Positions 35,351 through 46,100 of a stretch of DNA of 64,000 nt are shown here, piece after piece. The translations under genes were made by a program, and so were the position numbers. Positions within the stretch are counted from its first letter, which is position 1. Every line of letters begins with the position of its first letter. A model generated the notes under the pieces. The model had not been told where the DNA came from and ran no database searches. It worked only from the letters and a program-made list of their open reading frames with translations. Source of the DNA: Luteibacter yeojuensis (GTDB lineage: Bacteria; Pseudomonadota; Gammaproteobacteria; Xanthomonadales; Rhodanobacteraceae); contig NZ_JAAQTL010000001.1 in NCBI RefSeq assembly GCF_011742875.1, positions 248,001 through 312,000 on the forward strand. Reading direction: 5' to 3'.

Positions 35351-38300
35351 TTACCTGTCGCTTTCACCACCGAACTTGTAGGTCACTCCCAGGTAGTACT
35401 GGCGGCCCGGGTACATCAACTGGACCAGGCGGGAGCGCGTATCGCCACCCAGGTAGGTGTGCGGCCTCGCCTTGTTGAAGTTGATGATCGATGCCGTGAC
35501 CATGAAGTGCTTGTTGAACTCGTAATCGCCGTTCAGGTCGAGCTGATGGTACGGCTGAGCATAGATCGGCAGGCCCGCGGCGAGGCCTTCCATCGTGCGG
35601 CCGGTCCAGTTGTCGCTCGCACGCAGCAGCAGGCCGTTCTTTTCATAGAACAGCGAGACGTTGGCGGCGTACTTCGCGCTGCCGATCAGCTCGGCCTTGC
35701 CCACCTGCGTATCGCCCAGCGACACCGCCGTTTCGTTGGTGTGATTGAGCGTGTAGTTGGCGATGTAACCGAAGCCCGAGTTCCACGTATGCTGGGCATA
35801 GATCTCGATGCCCTTCGACGTGCCGGAGCGGCCGTTGGCGTTGGTGCTGTACTGACGGAAGTTCGTCTGGGTACCGCCGACGTTCACGTCGATGTTGTTG
35901 ACGGTGACCGGGACGACGAAGTTCTTCACCTTCTTCTGGAACAGATCGATACCGACGACGCCGTGGGTCGCGTAGTACCACTCGCCCGCGAGGTCGAACT
36001 GGGTGGCCGTGAACGGCTTCAGCTCCGCGTTGGCGCCCGACCCGTACCAGCCGGGAAGCGGTGCACCGAACTGCTTGCGATCGTTGTAGTACTCCTGCGT
36101 GTTGTTGGTCAGCTGGCCCAGCTGGGCGAGATCGGTGTAGTTCGCACGGGCCATCGCCTGCGAGCCGGCGGCACGCAGCACGAAGTCGTCGGCGATCGTC
36201 CACGCGACGTTGAAGCTGGGCAGGAACTTGTTGTAACGCTTGTTGGTCGTGGAGTTGTTGAAGTTCTCGACCACCGACACTTCGCGCGGAAGGTACTGGA
36301 AGTCGCCCGGGGCACAGGCACCGCCGCCCGCGTTCACGCCCGAGGCGGGGCAGATCAGGATGTTGCCGGCCGGGTCGTGGTAGTACACCGCGTTATTGGT
36401 GGTGACCTGGTTGGCGACGGTGAGGTCCTGCTTCGTGGTGACGAAGCGCAGGCCGACGTTGCCGCGTACGGTGCCCGTGTCGAAGTTCGCCTGCACATAG
36501 GCCGCCGCGACCTTCTCGCCGATCGACGACTTGTTCTGCGGCTTGTTGTAGATCACCCGGTCGTACGTGTCGTTCAGGTGGTTGTAGTAAGCCGGGAAGT
36601 TGATGGCCGGGAAGATGCTGTCGCCATAGGCATGGTTCACGCCGTCGAGGTAATTCGGCAGCAGGAAACCGGCCGGCAGCTGGCCCGCGTTTGGATCGCA
36701 GGTCTGGAACTGCGAGGTGGTGCCTTTGCAGTACCAGCGCACTTCGTTGCTCTGCTGCTCGGCCTTGGCGTTGGTGTACTTCGCGCCGAACTGCAGCGAC
36801 TGCATCCACGAGGAGTCGAACGCCCAGGTGAAGTCCGCCTGTGCGAAGTTCTGCGAGTTACGGGTGTTCACCATGTTGGAGCCGGTCGAACCGAGGTCGA
36901 CCTGGCCGGCGCCGGCAAGCATGTTCTGCAGCACGGACTGGTCGGCGGTGATACCTGGCTTGCCGCTGAGGTTCCAGGCGGCGCCGGTGCTGCCGTCCAC
37001 CCACTGGCCGTTCACGAAGTTGCGCGGCTTGGCGGCCATGCCCAGTTCGATCGAAGGGCCACCCTTCGCCCAGGTGCGGCCGACGTTGAACGAGCCGCTC
37101 AGGTCGCCGCCGTTATCCCACTCGCCTTCCAGGTTGAGGGTTTGCGAGGTGGCCTTCTCGACGGAGTAGTTGCCGTTGAGCCACGGAATTTCCGTGGAGC
37201 ACACATCCACCGCCTGGCGGGTGGCGCCGGTAACCGGGTTCACCGTGGAATTACAGCCGACGCCGGCGGGCGGCAGCACGTAGTTCGCGCCCGTGACGAT
37301 GGTGCCCGACTTGTCGAAGGTCAGGCCGTTCGGTGCAAGCAGGCGGCCGTTCTGGTCGGCGTAGTTGGTGTTGTTCGGCAGGCCCCACTCGGGAATCTCG
37401 AGGGTGTTGGTGATCTGGGTCTGCTCGCGCTGGAAGCGGAAGTAGTTACCGGTCAGCAGGAAGTGGTCGCTCGGCTTGAACTGCATCGTGGCCTGTGCGC
37501 CCTTCGTCTTCAGGCTCAGGTCGTTGCGGCTCGTCGCGAACTGCTGCGGCATCCAGAAGCCGTTGGAAACGTTCCCGGCCTGGTCGACGACGCCGTTGCC
37601 CCAGAGGTCGATGTTGTTGTTGACCGCCGAGTTGTAGGGGTTGCCGTGGATATCCACCGGCGGCTGGGTACAGGTTTCATGGTCCTTGCAGGCGTCCGAC
37701 CACCAGTGCCAGCTCGAGCCATCGGCCTGGTACGTGGTGGCCTGGCGCTTCTGGTAGGCACCGGCGATGAGGACGCCGAACGTCTCGTCCTTGTTTTTCC
37801 ACGACCACAGCGCGGCGCCTTGCGGTTCCGTCTTCGCGCTGGTGTCGGAGCTCGCGGCGGTGCCGGTGACGAACCCTTCGTTGGCCGCCATCTCCAGCGG
37901 ACGGCGCGTGCGCAGGTCGACGTTGCCGCCGATGCCGCCTTCGTCCAGGCGCGCTTCCAGGCTCTTGTAGAGCTTGATGTCCGAGAACATGTTCGCCGGG
38001 AACAGCGTGTAGTTGAACGAACGCGTCAGGCCCGCCGAGGTGTCGGCCGAGGCGACGTAGTTACCGTTGAGCTCGGTATAGGTCAGTTCGGGCGCGAGGC
38101 CGCGGATGCTGACCGTCTTGCCTTCGCCCGACTCGCGGCTGATGACCACGCCCGGCACGTGAGCCAGTGCGTCCGCGATGTTCTTCGCGGGGAACTGCGC
38201 GATGTTCTGCGCGTTGATCACTTCGACGATCGAATTGGCGTCGCGCTTGTCCAGTACGTTCTGGTCGATCGACTGGCGATAGCTGGTGACCACGACCGTA

Positions 38301-38524
38301 TCCAGTTTCGTGGCGTTCTTGGCGGTATTGCCCTGCCGGTCCTTGCCCGCCTTGGTGGCGGGGGGTGTCTGGGCGGGTGCCGGCGCCGTCGAAGCAGAGG
38401 CGGGCGCGGCGTCCTGCGCGAAGGCGGTCGTGGGCATTCCCACGAATCCGGCGAGCGACAGGGTCGCGGTGGCGATGGCGGCGTAGAGCGGCTTTCGCGT
38501 GAGCATGTGCGGCAAATAAGACAT
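35351..38524 (-). CDS. TonB-dependent outer-membrane receptor (glycan uptake)
   Basis: A 1057-residue protein with a signal peptide (cut after AFAQ) and an Ala/Pro-rich linker. The plug domain starts with LDTVVVTSYRQSID, has VINAQNIAQFPAKNIADALAHVPGV and ISRESGEGKTVSIRGLAPE, and is followed by a 22-strand-type barrel ending YYLGVTYKFGGESDR. The DTVVVTSYRQS box and large size match the carbohydrate-type receptors of Xanthomonadales linked to glycosidase loci. An alternative start is the Met at residue 7. Upstream lie two LacI-type operators. The receptor presumably imports oligosaccharides trimmed by GH92 and GH2; the sugar is not identifiable from the sequence. Confidence 0.92.
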   Translation of the reverse strand: MSYLPHMLTRKPLYAAIATATLSLAGFVGMPTTAFAQDAAPASASTAPAPAQTPPATKAGKDRQGNTAKNATKLDTVVVTSYRQSIDQNVLDKRDANSIVEVINAQNIAQFPAKNIADALAHVPGVVISRESGEGKTVSIRGLAPELTYTELNGNYVASADTSAGLTRSFNYTLFPANMFSDIKLYKSLEARLDEGGIGGNVDLRTRRPLEMAANEGFVTGTAASSDTSAKTEPQGAALWSWKNKDETFGVLIAGAYQKRQATTYQADGSSWHWWSDACKDHETCTQPPVDIHGNPYNSAVNNNIDLWGNGVVDQAGNVSNGFWMPQQFATSRNDLSLKTKGAQATMQFKPSDHFLLTGNYFRFQREQTQITNTLEIPEWGLPNNTNYADQNGRLLAPNGLTFDKSGTIVTGANYVLPPAGVGCNSTVNPVTGATRQAVDVCSTEIPWLNGNYSVEKATSQTLNLEGEWDNGGDLSGSFNVGRTWAKGGPSIELGMAAKPRNFVNGQWVDGSTGAAWNLSGKPGITADQSVLQNMLAGAGQVDLGSTGSNMVNTRNSQNFAQADFTWAFDSSWMQSLQFGAKYTNAKAEQQSNEVRWYCKGTTSQFQTCDPNAGQLPAGFLLPNYLDGVNHAYGDSIFPAINFPAYYNHLNDTYDRVIYNKPQNKSSIGEKVAAAYVQANFDTGTVRGNVGLRFVTTKQDLTVANQVTTNNAVYYHDPAGNILICPASGVNAGGGACAPGDFQYLPREVSVVENFNNSTTNKRYNKFLPSFNVAWTIADDFVLRAAGSQAMARANYTDLAQLGQLTNNTQEYYNDRKQFGAPLPGWYGSGANAELKPFTATQFDLAGEWYYATHGVVGIDLFQKKVKNFVVPVTVNNIDVNVGGTQTNFRQYSTNANGRSGTSKGIEIYAQHTWNSGFGYIANYTLNHTNETAVSLGDTQVGKAELIGSAKYAANVSLFYEKNGLLLRASDNWTGRTMEGLAAGLPIYAQPYHQLDLNGDYEFNKHFMVTASIINFNKARPHTYLGGDTRSRLVQLMYPGRQYYLGVTYKFGGESDR

Positions 38525-38636
38525 TGTTTTGTGATTCCCTCAGTGATGCGCGCCCATGTGTGGTTGGCGCGGTACTCCCCCATTCACTGCTGCAGATGTG
38601 CGATCTATGACTGCACGCGTCCTCCTACACCTTTGC

Positions 38637-38650
38637 TTGGATCGATCCAA
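38637..38650. promoter_or_regulatory. LacI-family operator, perfect palindrome
   Basis: TTGGATCGATCCAA is a perfect 14-bp palindrome with the central CG expected for LacI-family operators. It lies 112 bases upstream of the receptor start, in position to control the receptor-GH92-GH2 run. No LacI gene is in the window. Confidence 0.75.
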
Positions 38651-38846
38651 AATTCAGGCCGCCAGCAAGCCCCCCGGCTAGCAGGCGATGGAAGCTTCAA
38701 CTCTGGGAATGCGTCAGGACGACACGGGTGCCGATCGTCGATAAACCGCAGGTCGTTCTAGGTTTCATGCGCTGGCTCCCCGACTTCGAATCCCAGTCCG
38801 GCTGGTCCGTGACGGCCGCGGCACGGCGGTCTTGACCATTCTTGAC

Positions 38847-38860
38847 TTGGATCGATCTAA
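38847..38860. promoter_or_regulatory. Second LacI-type operator copy
   Basis: TTGGATCGATCTAA matches the upstream palindrome at 13 of 14 positions. Directly in front is TTGACT, a candidate -35 element. The spacing of 210 bp, about 20 helical turns, would allow looping between the two copies. Confidence 0.6.
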
Positions 38861-39147
38861 ATCCCCGGCGTCAAGTTAAGACGGTGTCGCGGCGGCTGTC
38901 ACGCTGCACCGCAAAAACGGCAGATCGCCCCGCCGGGCGCCAATCGCGATTGTGTGACCTACATCTCCCGTCCCGTCTTGCGGTAGGCCCGCCCGGCAGG
39001 CAGACTGGCCGCAAGAAGTGGCAGTCCGGCGCAAGCATCTGCGCCTCAAGGGGGCGGTCAGGACGGTAATCGCATGGCCCGGGGTTTCAGGCCCGGCCGA
39101 TGACGGCTGTCCGGCCGGGACAATCGAATAGCGGCAGGGGCTTGGGC

Positions 39148-41337
39148 ATGGATGTGCTGGCGGAAGAGGAGACGGGGACGAATCCTGCGGCGAACGAGGA
39201 CGTGTCCGTCGCCCCCGATGAGGTGTCCCCGGTATCCGATCAGCCTCTGCGCGGCCTCGTTCTGCTTGCCCAGTACCACGGCGTGGCCGCCGATGCCGAA
39301 CAGATCCGTCACGAAAGCGGCCTGGGCAGCGAACCGTTCGACGATCCCGCACTGCTCCTCGCCGCGCGCAAGCTGGGCCTGAAGGCCCGGTTGCTGCGCC
39401 AGCCCGCCGAGCGCATCGGCAAACTCGCCTTGCCGGCTTTGGCGATCAACGACGACGGTACGGCCTTCGTGATCGCGCGGGTACAGGGCGAGCAATACCT
39501 CGTCCACGATATCGCCGCCGGTCGTCCGGCCGTGTGGACGTCCCAGGAGTTCATGACGCGCTACGAAGGCCGCGTGCTCGCCGTCGCGTCGCGCGCTTCA
39601 CTGGTGGCGGGACTGGCCAAGTTCGACTTCACCTGGTTTATCCCGGCGGTGGTGAAGTACCGCAAGCTGCTGCTGGAAGTGCTGGCGGTCTCGCTCTTCC
39701 TGCAGTTGTTCGCGCTGGTGACGCCGTTGTTCTTCCAGGTGGTGATGGACAAGGTGCTGGTGCACCACGCCATGACCACGCTCAACGTGATCACCATTGG
39801 CCTGGTCTTCATCACGTTGTTCAATGTGGTGCTTTCGGGTCTGCGGACCTTCGTGTTCGCCCATACGACCAGTCGCATCGACGTGGAGCTGGGCGCGAAG
39901 CTGTTCCGGCATATTCTTTCTTTGCCGCTTGCTTATTTCGAAGCGCGCCGCGTGGGCGACACCGTGGCACGTGTACGCGAGCTGGAGAACATCCGCAACT
40001 TCCTTACCGGGCAGACGCTGACCTCGGTACTGGACCTGATGTTCACTTTCGTCTTCCTCGCCGTGATGTGCTTTTACAGCGGCTGGCTCACGCTGATCGT
40101 GGCAGTCTCGCTGCCGCTCTATGCCCTGTGGTCCGCCGCCATCACTCCGGTCCTTCGCCGCCGGCTCAACGAGAAGTTCACCCGCAGCGCCGACAACCAG
40201 TCGTTCCTTGTGGAGACGATCTCCGGCATCGGCACGGTGAAGGCCATGGCTGTGGCGCCACGCATGACCCGCACCTGGGACAACCAGCTCGCGGGTTACG
40301 TCGCGTCGAGCTTCCGCGTCACGCGCCTGGCCAACATTGGCCAGCAGGGTGTGCAGTTCCTGCAGAAGCTGGTGAGCGTCGCTACCTTGTACTGGGGCGC
40401 CCAGATGGTGATCGACGGCAAGCTCTCGGTCGGTCAGCTCATCGCCTTCAACATGCTGGCCGGCCAGGTGTCCACGCCGATCCTGCGCCTGGCCCAGCTA
40501 TGGCAGGACTTCCAGCAGGTCGGCATCTCGGTCGAGCGCCTGGGCGACATCTTCAATACCCGTACCGAGCCGGGCGACAGCAGCGCCATCGCGCTGCCGC
40601 CGATCCGCGGCCGGGTCACCTTCGAGAAGATCGGTTTCCGCTACCGGCCCGACATGGCCGAAGTACTGTCGGACATCGACCTGGACGTGCGGCCGGGTGA
40701 AGTGATCGGCATCGTGGGCCGGTCGGGCTCGGGCAAGAGCACGCTGACCAAGCTGGTGCAGCGGCTGTATGTGCCTGAGCGCGGGCGCGTGCTGGTCGAC
40801 GGCCACGACCTGGCCCTGGTCGATCCGGCATGGCTGCGACGGCAGCTTGGCGTGGTGCTCCAGGAAAACTTCCTGTTCAACCGCAGCGTGCGCGAGAACA
40901 TAGCGATCGGCGATCCGGGCATGCCGATGGAACGCGTCATCCATGCCGCCAAGCTGGCCGGCGCGCACGATTTCATCGTCGACCTGCCGCAGGGCTACGA
41001 CACCGTCGTCGGCGAACACGGCGCCAGCCTGTCCGGCGGGCAGAGGCAGCGCATCGCTATCGCGCGCGCCCTGGTGCTGGATCCGCGCATCCTGATCTTC
41101 GACGAAGCCACCAGCGCGCTCGACTACGAGTCCGAGCGTGCGGTGATGGACAACATGCGCGCGATCTGCCGGGACCGCACCGTGCTGATCATCGCGCACC
41201 GGCTGACCACCGTGCGCGAGGCGAACCGCATCGTCGTGATCGACAAGGGCCGGATCGTGGAAAGCGGTGCGCCGGCCGAACTGCTGGGCAGGGAAGACGG
41301 TCACTTTCGCCAGCTTCACCGGTTGCAGCAGGGCTGA
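39148..41337 (+). CDS. Type I secretion ABC exporter with C39-like domain (HlyB type)
   Basis: A 729-residue inner-membrane protein. Residues about 20-140 form a C39-like domain without the catalytic Cys ([20 protein letters not shown]), as in HlyB, where it binds the cargo instead of cutting it. The six-helix membrane domain has [20 protein letters not shown]. The ATPase has Walker [10 protein letters not shown] (Lys530), the signature [15 protein letters not shown] near 628 and Walker [13 protein letters not shown]. The ATG at 39148 with AGGGG 7 bases upstream is preferred to an earlier in-frame ATG. The adaptor gene follows after 4 bases. The large RTX protein downstream is the likely substrate. 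No outer-membrane TolC partner is encoded here. Confidence 0.95.
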   Translation: MDVLAEEETGTNPAANEDVSVAPDEVSPVSDQPLRGLVLLAQYHGVAADAEQIRHESGLGSEPFDDPALLLAARKLGLKARLLRQPAERIGKLALPALAINDDGTAFVIARVQGEQYLVHDIAAGRPAVWTSQEFMTRYEGRVLAVASRASLVAGLAKFDFTWFIPAVVKYRKLLLEVLAVSLFLQLFALVTPLFFQVVMDKVLVHHAMTTLNVITIGLVFITLFNVVLSGLRTFVFAHTTSRIDVELGAKLFRHILSLPLAYFEARRVGDTVARVRELENIRNFLTGQTLTSVLDLMFTFVFLAVMCFYSGWLTLIVAVSLPLYALWSAAITPVLRRRLNEKFTRSADNQSFLVETISGIGTVKAMAVAPRMTRTWDNQLAGYVASSFRVTRLANIGQQGVQFLQKLVSVATLYWGAQMVIDGKLSVGQLIAFNMLAGQVSTPILRLAQLWQDFQQVGISVERLGDIFNTRTEPGDSSAIALPPIRGRVTFEKIGFRYRPDMAEVLSDIDLDVRPGEVIGIVGRSGSGKSTLTKLVQRLYVPERGRVLVDGHDLALVDPAWLRRQLGVVLQENFLFNRSVRENIAIGDPGMPMERVIHAAKLAGAHDFIVDLPQGYDTVVGEHGASLSGGQRQRIAIARALVLDPRILIFDEATSALDYESERAVMDNMRAICRDRTVLIIAHRLTTVREANRIVVIDKGRIVESGAPAELLGREDGHFRQLHRLQQG

Positions 41338-41341
41338 GGAG

Positions 41342-42763
41342 ATGAACTCACGCATGGAAGCGCTCGCCGCCATGGTCAACCGCTACCGCGATGTGTTCCG
41401 CGCGGCATGGTCCGAACGCCGCGCGATGGATCCGCCGCGGCGCACCGCCGATGAACTGGCGTTCCTGCCGGCGCACCTGGAACTGATCGACGCGCCGCTT
41501 TCGCCGGTGCCACGCTGGAGCATGCGCATCATCATGGCGCTGTTCGCCGTGGCGCTGGCCTGGGCCTGCTTCGGCAAGCTCGATGTGGTGGCCGTCGGTG
41601 CGGGCAAGACCGTGACCAGCGGCCGCACGCGGGTCCTGCAACCGGCCGAGACGGCGGTGGTGCGGCGCATCCTTGTGCAGGATGGGCAGCACGTGTACCA
41701 GGGTGAACTGCTGATCGAACTGGATGCCACCGGGGCCTCGGCAGACGTCGAAAAGGCACGTGAAGCCCTGCTCGCCGCGCGCCTCAACGCCATCCGTTCG
41801 AACGCAATCGCCGCCGCCATGGATCACGGCACCCTGCCGACGCTGACCAGCGACGGCAGCTTCCCGCCCGAACGCTTCGAGGCCATGCGTACGCTCGCCG
41901 CCAGCCAATGGTCTGCATTCCAGGCCCGCAAGCAGGGCATGGAAGCGATGGTGCAACAGAAGACCGCCGAACTGAACACGGTCGAGTCCGCCATCGTGCC
42001 GCTCGAGCAGTACCTTGCCATCTCCCGCGCCCGCGTCGCCGATTACGAGGCATTGCTGGAAAAGAACTACGTGCCCCGCCAGGAATACATGCTGCGCAAG
42101 CAGGAACGGATCAACGCCGAGCGCGATCTCGCCGGTCAGCGCAGCAAAGCCCAGGAGTTGCGCTCGGCCATCGCCGGGGCCCGGGAGGAGCTGGCGCTGT
42201 CGGTCACGGACCTGCGTCGCCAGACGCTCGACGAACTGCGCCAGGCGCGCGAGCAGATCGCCCAGTACGAGCCGGAGGTCGCCAAGGCGTCCCAGCGCAA
42301 TGCCCAGATGGAACTGCGCTCGCCGGCCACGGGCACCGTGCAGCAACTGGCGGTGCATACCGTCGGCGGCGTCGTCACGCCCGCGCAGCCGCTGCTGTCC
42401 GTGGTGCCGGAGGACGAGTCGCTGGAAGTGGAGGTGACCATCCTCAACAAGGACATCGGCTTCATCCGCAGCGGACAGGACGCTGTCGTGAAGGTCGACA
42501 GCTTTCCCTATACCCGCTACGGACACATCGAAGGCCGCGTGGAAAACGTATCGCACGACGCGATCCAGGACGAGAAGCTAGGGCTGGTCTACCAGGGGCG
42601 CGTCGCTCTGGCGAAGAACTCGCTGCTGGTGGACGGGACGAAGGTGAAGCTGACGCCGGGCATGTCGTTGTCGGTGGAGATCAAGACCGACCAGCGGCGG
42701 GTGATCGACTACCTGTTGTCACCGTTGCAGCAGGAAACCCAGGAGGCGATGCGCGAGCGTTGA
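41342..42763 (+). CDS. HlyD-family periplasmic adaptor of type I secretion
   Basis: A 473-residue membrane-fusion protein. A cytoplasmic N-terminus is followed by one transmembrane helix at about residues 62-80 (MRIIMALFAVALAWACFG). The first lipoyl half-motif and a long coiled-coil hairpin come next (about 130-310, e.g. EALLEKNYVPRQEYMLRKQE). LRSPATGTVQQLAVHTVGGVV then closes the lipoyl domain, with the beta-barrel at GQDAVVKVDSFPYTRYGHIEG. The end MSLSVEIKTDQRRVIDYLLSP is the conserved HlyD tail. GAGGAG overlaps the exporter stop. It links the ABC exporter to an outer-membrane channel encoded elsewhere. Confidence 0.95.
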   Translation: MNSRMEALAAMVNRYRDVFRAAWSERRAMDPPRRTADELAFLPAHLELIDAPLSPVPRWSMRIIMALFAVALAWACFGKLDVVAVGAGKTVTSGRTRVLQPAETAVVRRILVQDGQHVYQGELLIELDATGASADVEKAREALLAARLNAIRSNAIAAAMDHGTLPTLTSDGSFPPERFEAMRTLAASQWSAFQARKQGMEAMVQQKTAELNTVESAIVPLEQYLAISRARVADYEALLEKNYVPRQEYMLRKQERINAERDLAGQRSKAQELRSAIAGAREELALSVTDLRRQTLDELRQAREQIAQYEPEVAKASQRNAQMELRSPATGTVQQLAVHTVGGVVTPAQPLLSVVPEDESLEVEVTILNKDIGFIRSGQDAVVKVDSFPYTRYGHIEGRVENVSHDAIQDEKLGLVYQGRVALAKNSLLVDGTKVKLTPGMSLSVEIKTDQRRVIDYLLSPLQQETQEAMRER

Positions 42764-42814
42764 TCGGCTGCCCGCAACCGTCCAACCGTATGAACCCTAG
42801 AGGCAAATCATCCC

Positions 42815-43168
42815 ATGGCGTTATCGACAATGAGTCTTGTCGCGTTCGGCTCCTTCTGCGGCAGCATCATGATCACCATTTTCAATAAAGGCATCACCGG
42901 TGGGGCCAGGAATGGAGCGGCCCGATTGGCATGGCTTCTGATGGGAGTGGCCATCGGACTGTATGCCTACGGTGCTATGGGCGGCTTGTTGTATGCCTTC
43001 AACACGGGCGATGTCTCGGCACGAAGCAGTCGAGGCGGTAGCGTTCGATTCCATCGTGCTGAGCACCCGTTGTGGTTCTGGTTCACGTTTGTCGAGCTAA
43101 GCATCGCGACGGGATGTATTGCTTGTTTGTCGCTGGCGTGTTTTTGGAAAGCCTTCAAAAGAGGCTGA
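42815..43168 (+). CDS. Small membrane protein within the RTX secretion operon
   Basis: A 117-residue hypothetical protein with three hydrophobic segments (SLVAFGSFCGSIMITIF, LAWLLMGVAIGLYAYGAMGG, WFTFVELSIATGCIACLSLACFW) and a basic C-terminus. AT content is higher than in its neighbours. It lies between the adaptor and the RTX gene on the same strand, ending 29 bases before the RTX start. An immunity, activation or assembly role is conceivable from position only. I recognise no family. Confidence 0.6.
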   Translation: MALSTMSLVAFGSFCGSIMITIFNKGITGGARNGAARLAWLLMGVAIGLYAYGAMGGLLYAFNTGDVSARSSRGGSVRFHRAEHPLWFWFTFVELSIATGCIACLSLACFWKAFKRG

Positions 43169-43197
43169 TGGCTCAATCACTTCATTGGAGCTTCATG

Positions 43198-46100
43198 ATG
43201 AATATCGGATTTGGTAGTGATCGCATTGGTTTCCAGATCGCCGAGCTTTCCACGGCACTCGTAGAATTTTACAAGCGGTCGATGGATGGGATTCAGGCCA
43301 AGGCGAAGAGCGGTGAACTGACGCCGCAGGGGTTCGCGGCAGAGCAAGCCTCGCTCTACCAGCAGTGCGCCGAGCTATCACACCTGTTTGAGGAAAAATT
43401 CCGCGATTCCGGAGACACGGGTTGGGCCGATCTTTGCAAAGCCTGGGCAGAGGGTTTCGAGCAGAAGTCGTTGACCGCGAAATCGGCCGTCGAGGACGAG
43501 AACGCGGCGATCGAGTTCGTCAAGGATACCGTAGGCGTGCTTTCGATATTTGACGACGATGCCGTGTTGTCCAGCAGCATTGGCAAGGGCGCCGGCGGCG
43601 CGCTTGGCAAGGCCCTGGGCTTGGGCGATAAAGCCTTCAATGCCTGGGACGAATGGCAGGCCTGGCTGAAGGGCGACGCCACCGACATGGCCGGCATTGC
43701 GACCGCCTTTGTGATCGGTGACCTGCTGACCGGGCTCGCGGCAGGCATCGTGATCGGGCTCGGCGGTCCCGCCTTGGTCACGGCGATCACGCTTGGCGCC
43801 GTCGGCGCAGGAATCCTGGTCGCAGGCAACGCTATTCGCAAAGGCGTCAACGATTTCCTCGAGATTTTTGGCGGCGAGGACGAGGCGGATGCCGCGGATC
43901 GCATCAAGGCGATACTCTCCTACAGCGATTCCGTCACGCTGCCTCATGTCGGCGATAAGCTGTTTTTCGGCACCTCGGGCAACGATACCTTCGTCGGCAC
44001 CTCCGGCATCGCCAACGACATGGTTGGCGGACTCGGCGCGGATATCATGTACGGCGCCGACAAGAATGATTTTCTCAGTGGCGGCGCCGACAGCGATAAT
44101 CTGCATGGCGACGTGGGCGACGACACGCTCAGGGGCGGCGAGGGTGATGACACCCTGGATGGCGGCGCTGGCAACGACAGGCTTGAAGGTGGCCTGGGCT
44201 TCGACACTTACAAGTTCACCACTGCCGACCTCACCGATGCCGTCACTGACGACGTGATCGTCGACGAGGACGGCCAGGGCAGGATCCTGTTCAACGACCT
44301 GGACATCAGCGGTACGGGCATCGGCTTCGACACCATCAAGCACGCTTCGCTGAGCGACTGGGAAACCTCTGACGGCAAGTTCCGCCTGTCGTGGCGCGAA
44401 GCCGAGCACACACTGGTGATCATCTACCGCCAGAACGGCGCACGCATTCTCGTCCAGAACTGGAAAAACGGCGATCTGGGCATCACCATCCCCGGTTTCG
44501 ACGAAACCCATCCGAACGATTCCGCGCCACTGACCGGCGACGACGACGTGTTCGGTCACAACGGCAACAATGCCGGCGATAACCATCTCAACGCGCTGGA
44601 CGGCAGCGACGGCATCTCCGTCGGTGCCGGCAACGATATCGTCGACGGCGGTGTGGGCGACGATCTGATTTTCGGAGGTGACGGCGACGATCAGCTTACC
44701 GGCGGTGACGGCAACGACTTCCTCATCGATGGCTCGGAACTAGTGGACCTCGAGGATTGGAGCGATACGATCGAGTCCGACGGTAAGAGCCAGCGCCAGC
44801 GCATCGAGGAGGAGATCGCGAACCTGGGCGCCGCCGTGCTGAGCAAGGGCAAAGGCTGGTACATCCGGACGAATGGGGACGGTTTCACCATCGTCACGTC
44901 GCAAACCGCCATCTTCCGGGACCCGAATGCATTCCGCAGCGGCGACGACTATTTCGACGGCGGTGCCGGCGATGACAATATCACCGCTGGCGAAGGCAAC
45001 GATACGATTCTCGGCGGCACCGGCAGCGATGTGATCACCGGTGGTGCCGGCGACGACGTCATCAACGGAGGTGACGACAACGACTTTATCTACGGCGACG
45101 TCAGCGACAGCATCATCCCCGGCGTGCACTTCGGCGGGCTGATCTCCGACCAGGCAAAGAAGAACGGCAACGATCTCATTGACGGTGGTGCAGGGGACGA
45201 CCAGATCATGGGTGGTGGCGGCAACGACATCATCTACGGCGGCCTGGGCGACGACAGCATCGGCGGACGTGGGAGCCTGCTGGCGGTGGACACAGACGAT
45301 ACGGACAGCGACTACATCGACGGTGGTGCCGGTAGCGACTCCATTTCGGGTGACGACGGCGACGACACGATCTTCGGCGGCGACGGCGACGACATCATGC
45401 GTGGCGACAACGAGCGCACCGATACCCGTAGCGGCAATGACGCCCTCGACGGCGGAGCGGGCAACGACTTCCTCGCTGGCGACGCGGGCAACGACATACT
45501 GCGCGGCGGCGACGGCGACGACGAACTGGACGGCGATGCATTCGACATCGATCCGGCAAAGAATGGCCGCGACTACCTCGATGGCGGCGCGGGCAACGAT
45601 CAGCTCTTCGGCGGTGGCGACGACGACACGTTGCTCGGTGGCGATGGCGACGACATCCTGCTCGGCGACGCTATCGAATCTCAGGTCCCGGCCGGGTACC
45701 ACGGCAACGATTACCTGTCCGGCGGTGCCGGCGCCGACGAGTTGCAGGGCAACGGCGGCAACGACGTGCTGGACGGGGGTAGCGGCAACGACCGTCTGTT
45801 CGGCGGCACCGGCGACGACGTGCTCTCCGGCGCTGCCGACAACGACATGCTGAGCGGCGAAGCCGGCAACGACGTGCTGGACGGGGGCGACGGCGACGAC
45901 GAGATCTATGGTGGGGATGGCGACGACAGCCTGGGCGGCGGTAACGGTATCGATACGATGTGGGGAGGTGCCGGCAAGGACGTCCTCAATGGCGGCAAGG
46001 GCGACGACCAGCTTGCCGGCGAGGAGGGTGACGACACGCTCGATGGTGGCGCGGGCAGGAACCAGATGTGGGGTGGCGCCGGCAACGACCGGCTCACCGG

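Larger units (their letters stand above)
38525..39147. other. Divergent regulatory gap between glycan locus and RTX operon
   Basis: These 623 bases hold no convincing gene. They carry two copies of a LacI-type palindrome 210 bp apart (listed separately) and the repeated TTGACC/TTGACT hexamers near 38832 and 38842. The last 280 bases before the ABC exporter show nothing recognised beyond its Shine-Dalgarno AGGGG. Confidence 0.7.

Noticed and set aside
35300..38761. A 1153-codon open frame antisense to the TonB-dependent receptor, and similar long antisense frames opposite rlmKL, mfd and gcvP
   Set aside because: These are GC-bias shadows: their residues are an unstructured Arg/Val/Gly/Ala mix with no motif or ribosome-binding site, while the opposite strand encodes complete known proteins.
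39148..41337. Bacteriocin-type C39 peptidase exporter
   Set aside because: The N-terminal domain lacks the catalytic Cys ([10 protein letters not shown]), so it is the non-cleaving HlyB-type domain, in line with an RTX cargo.
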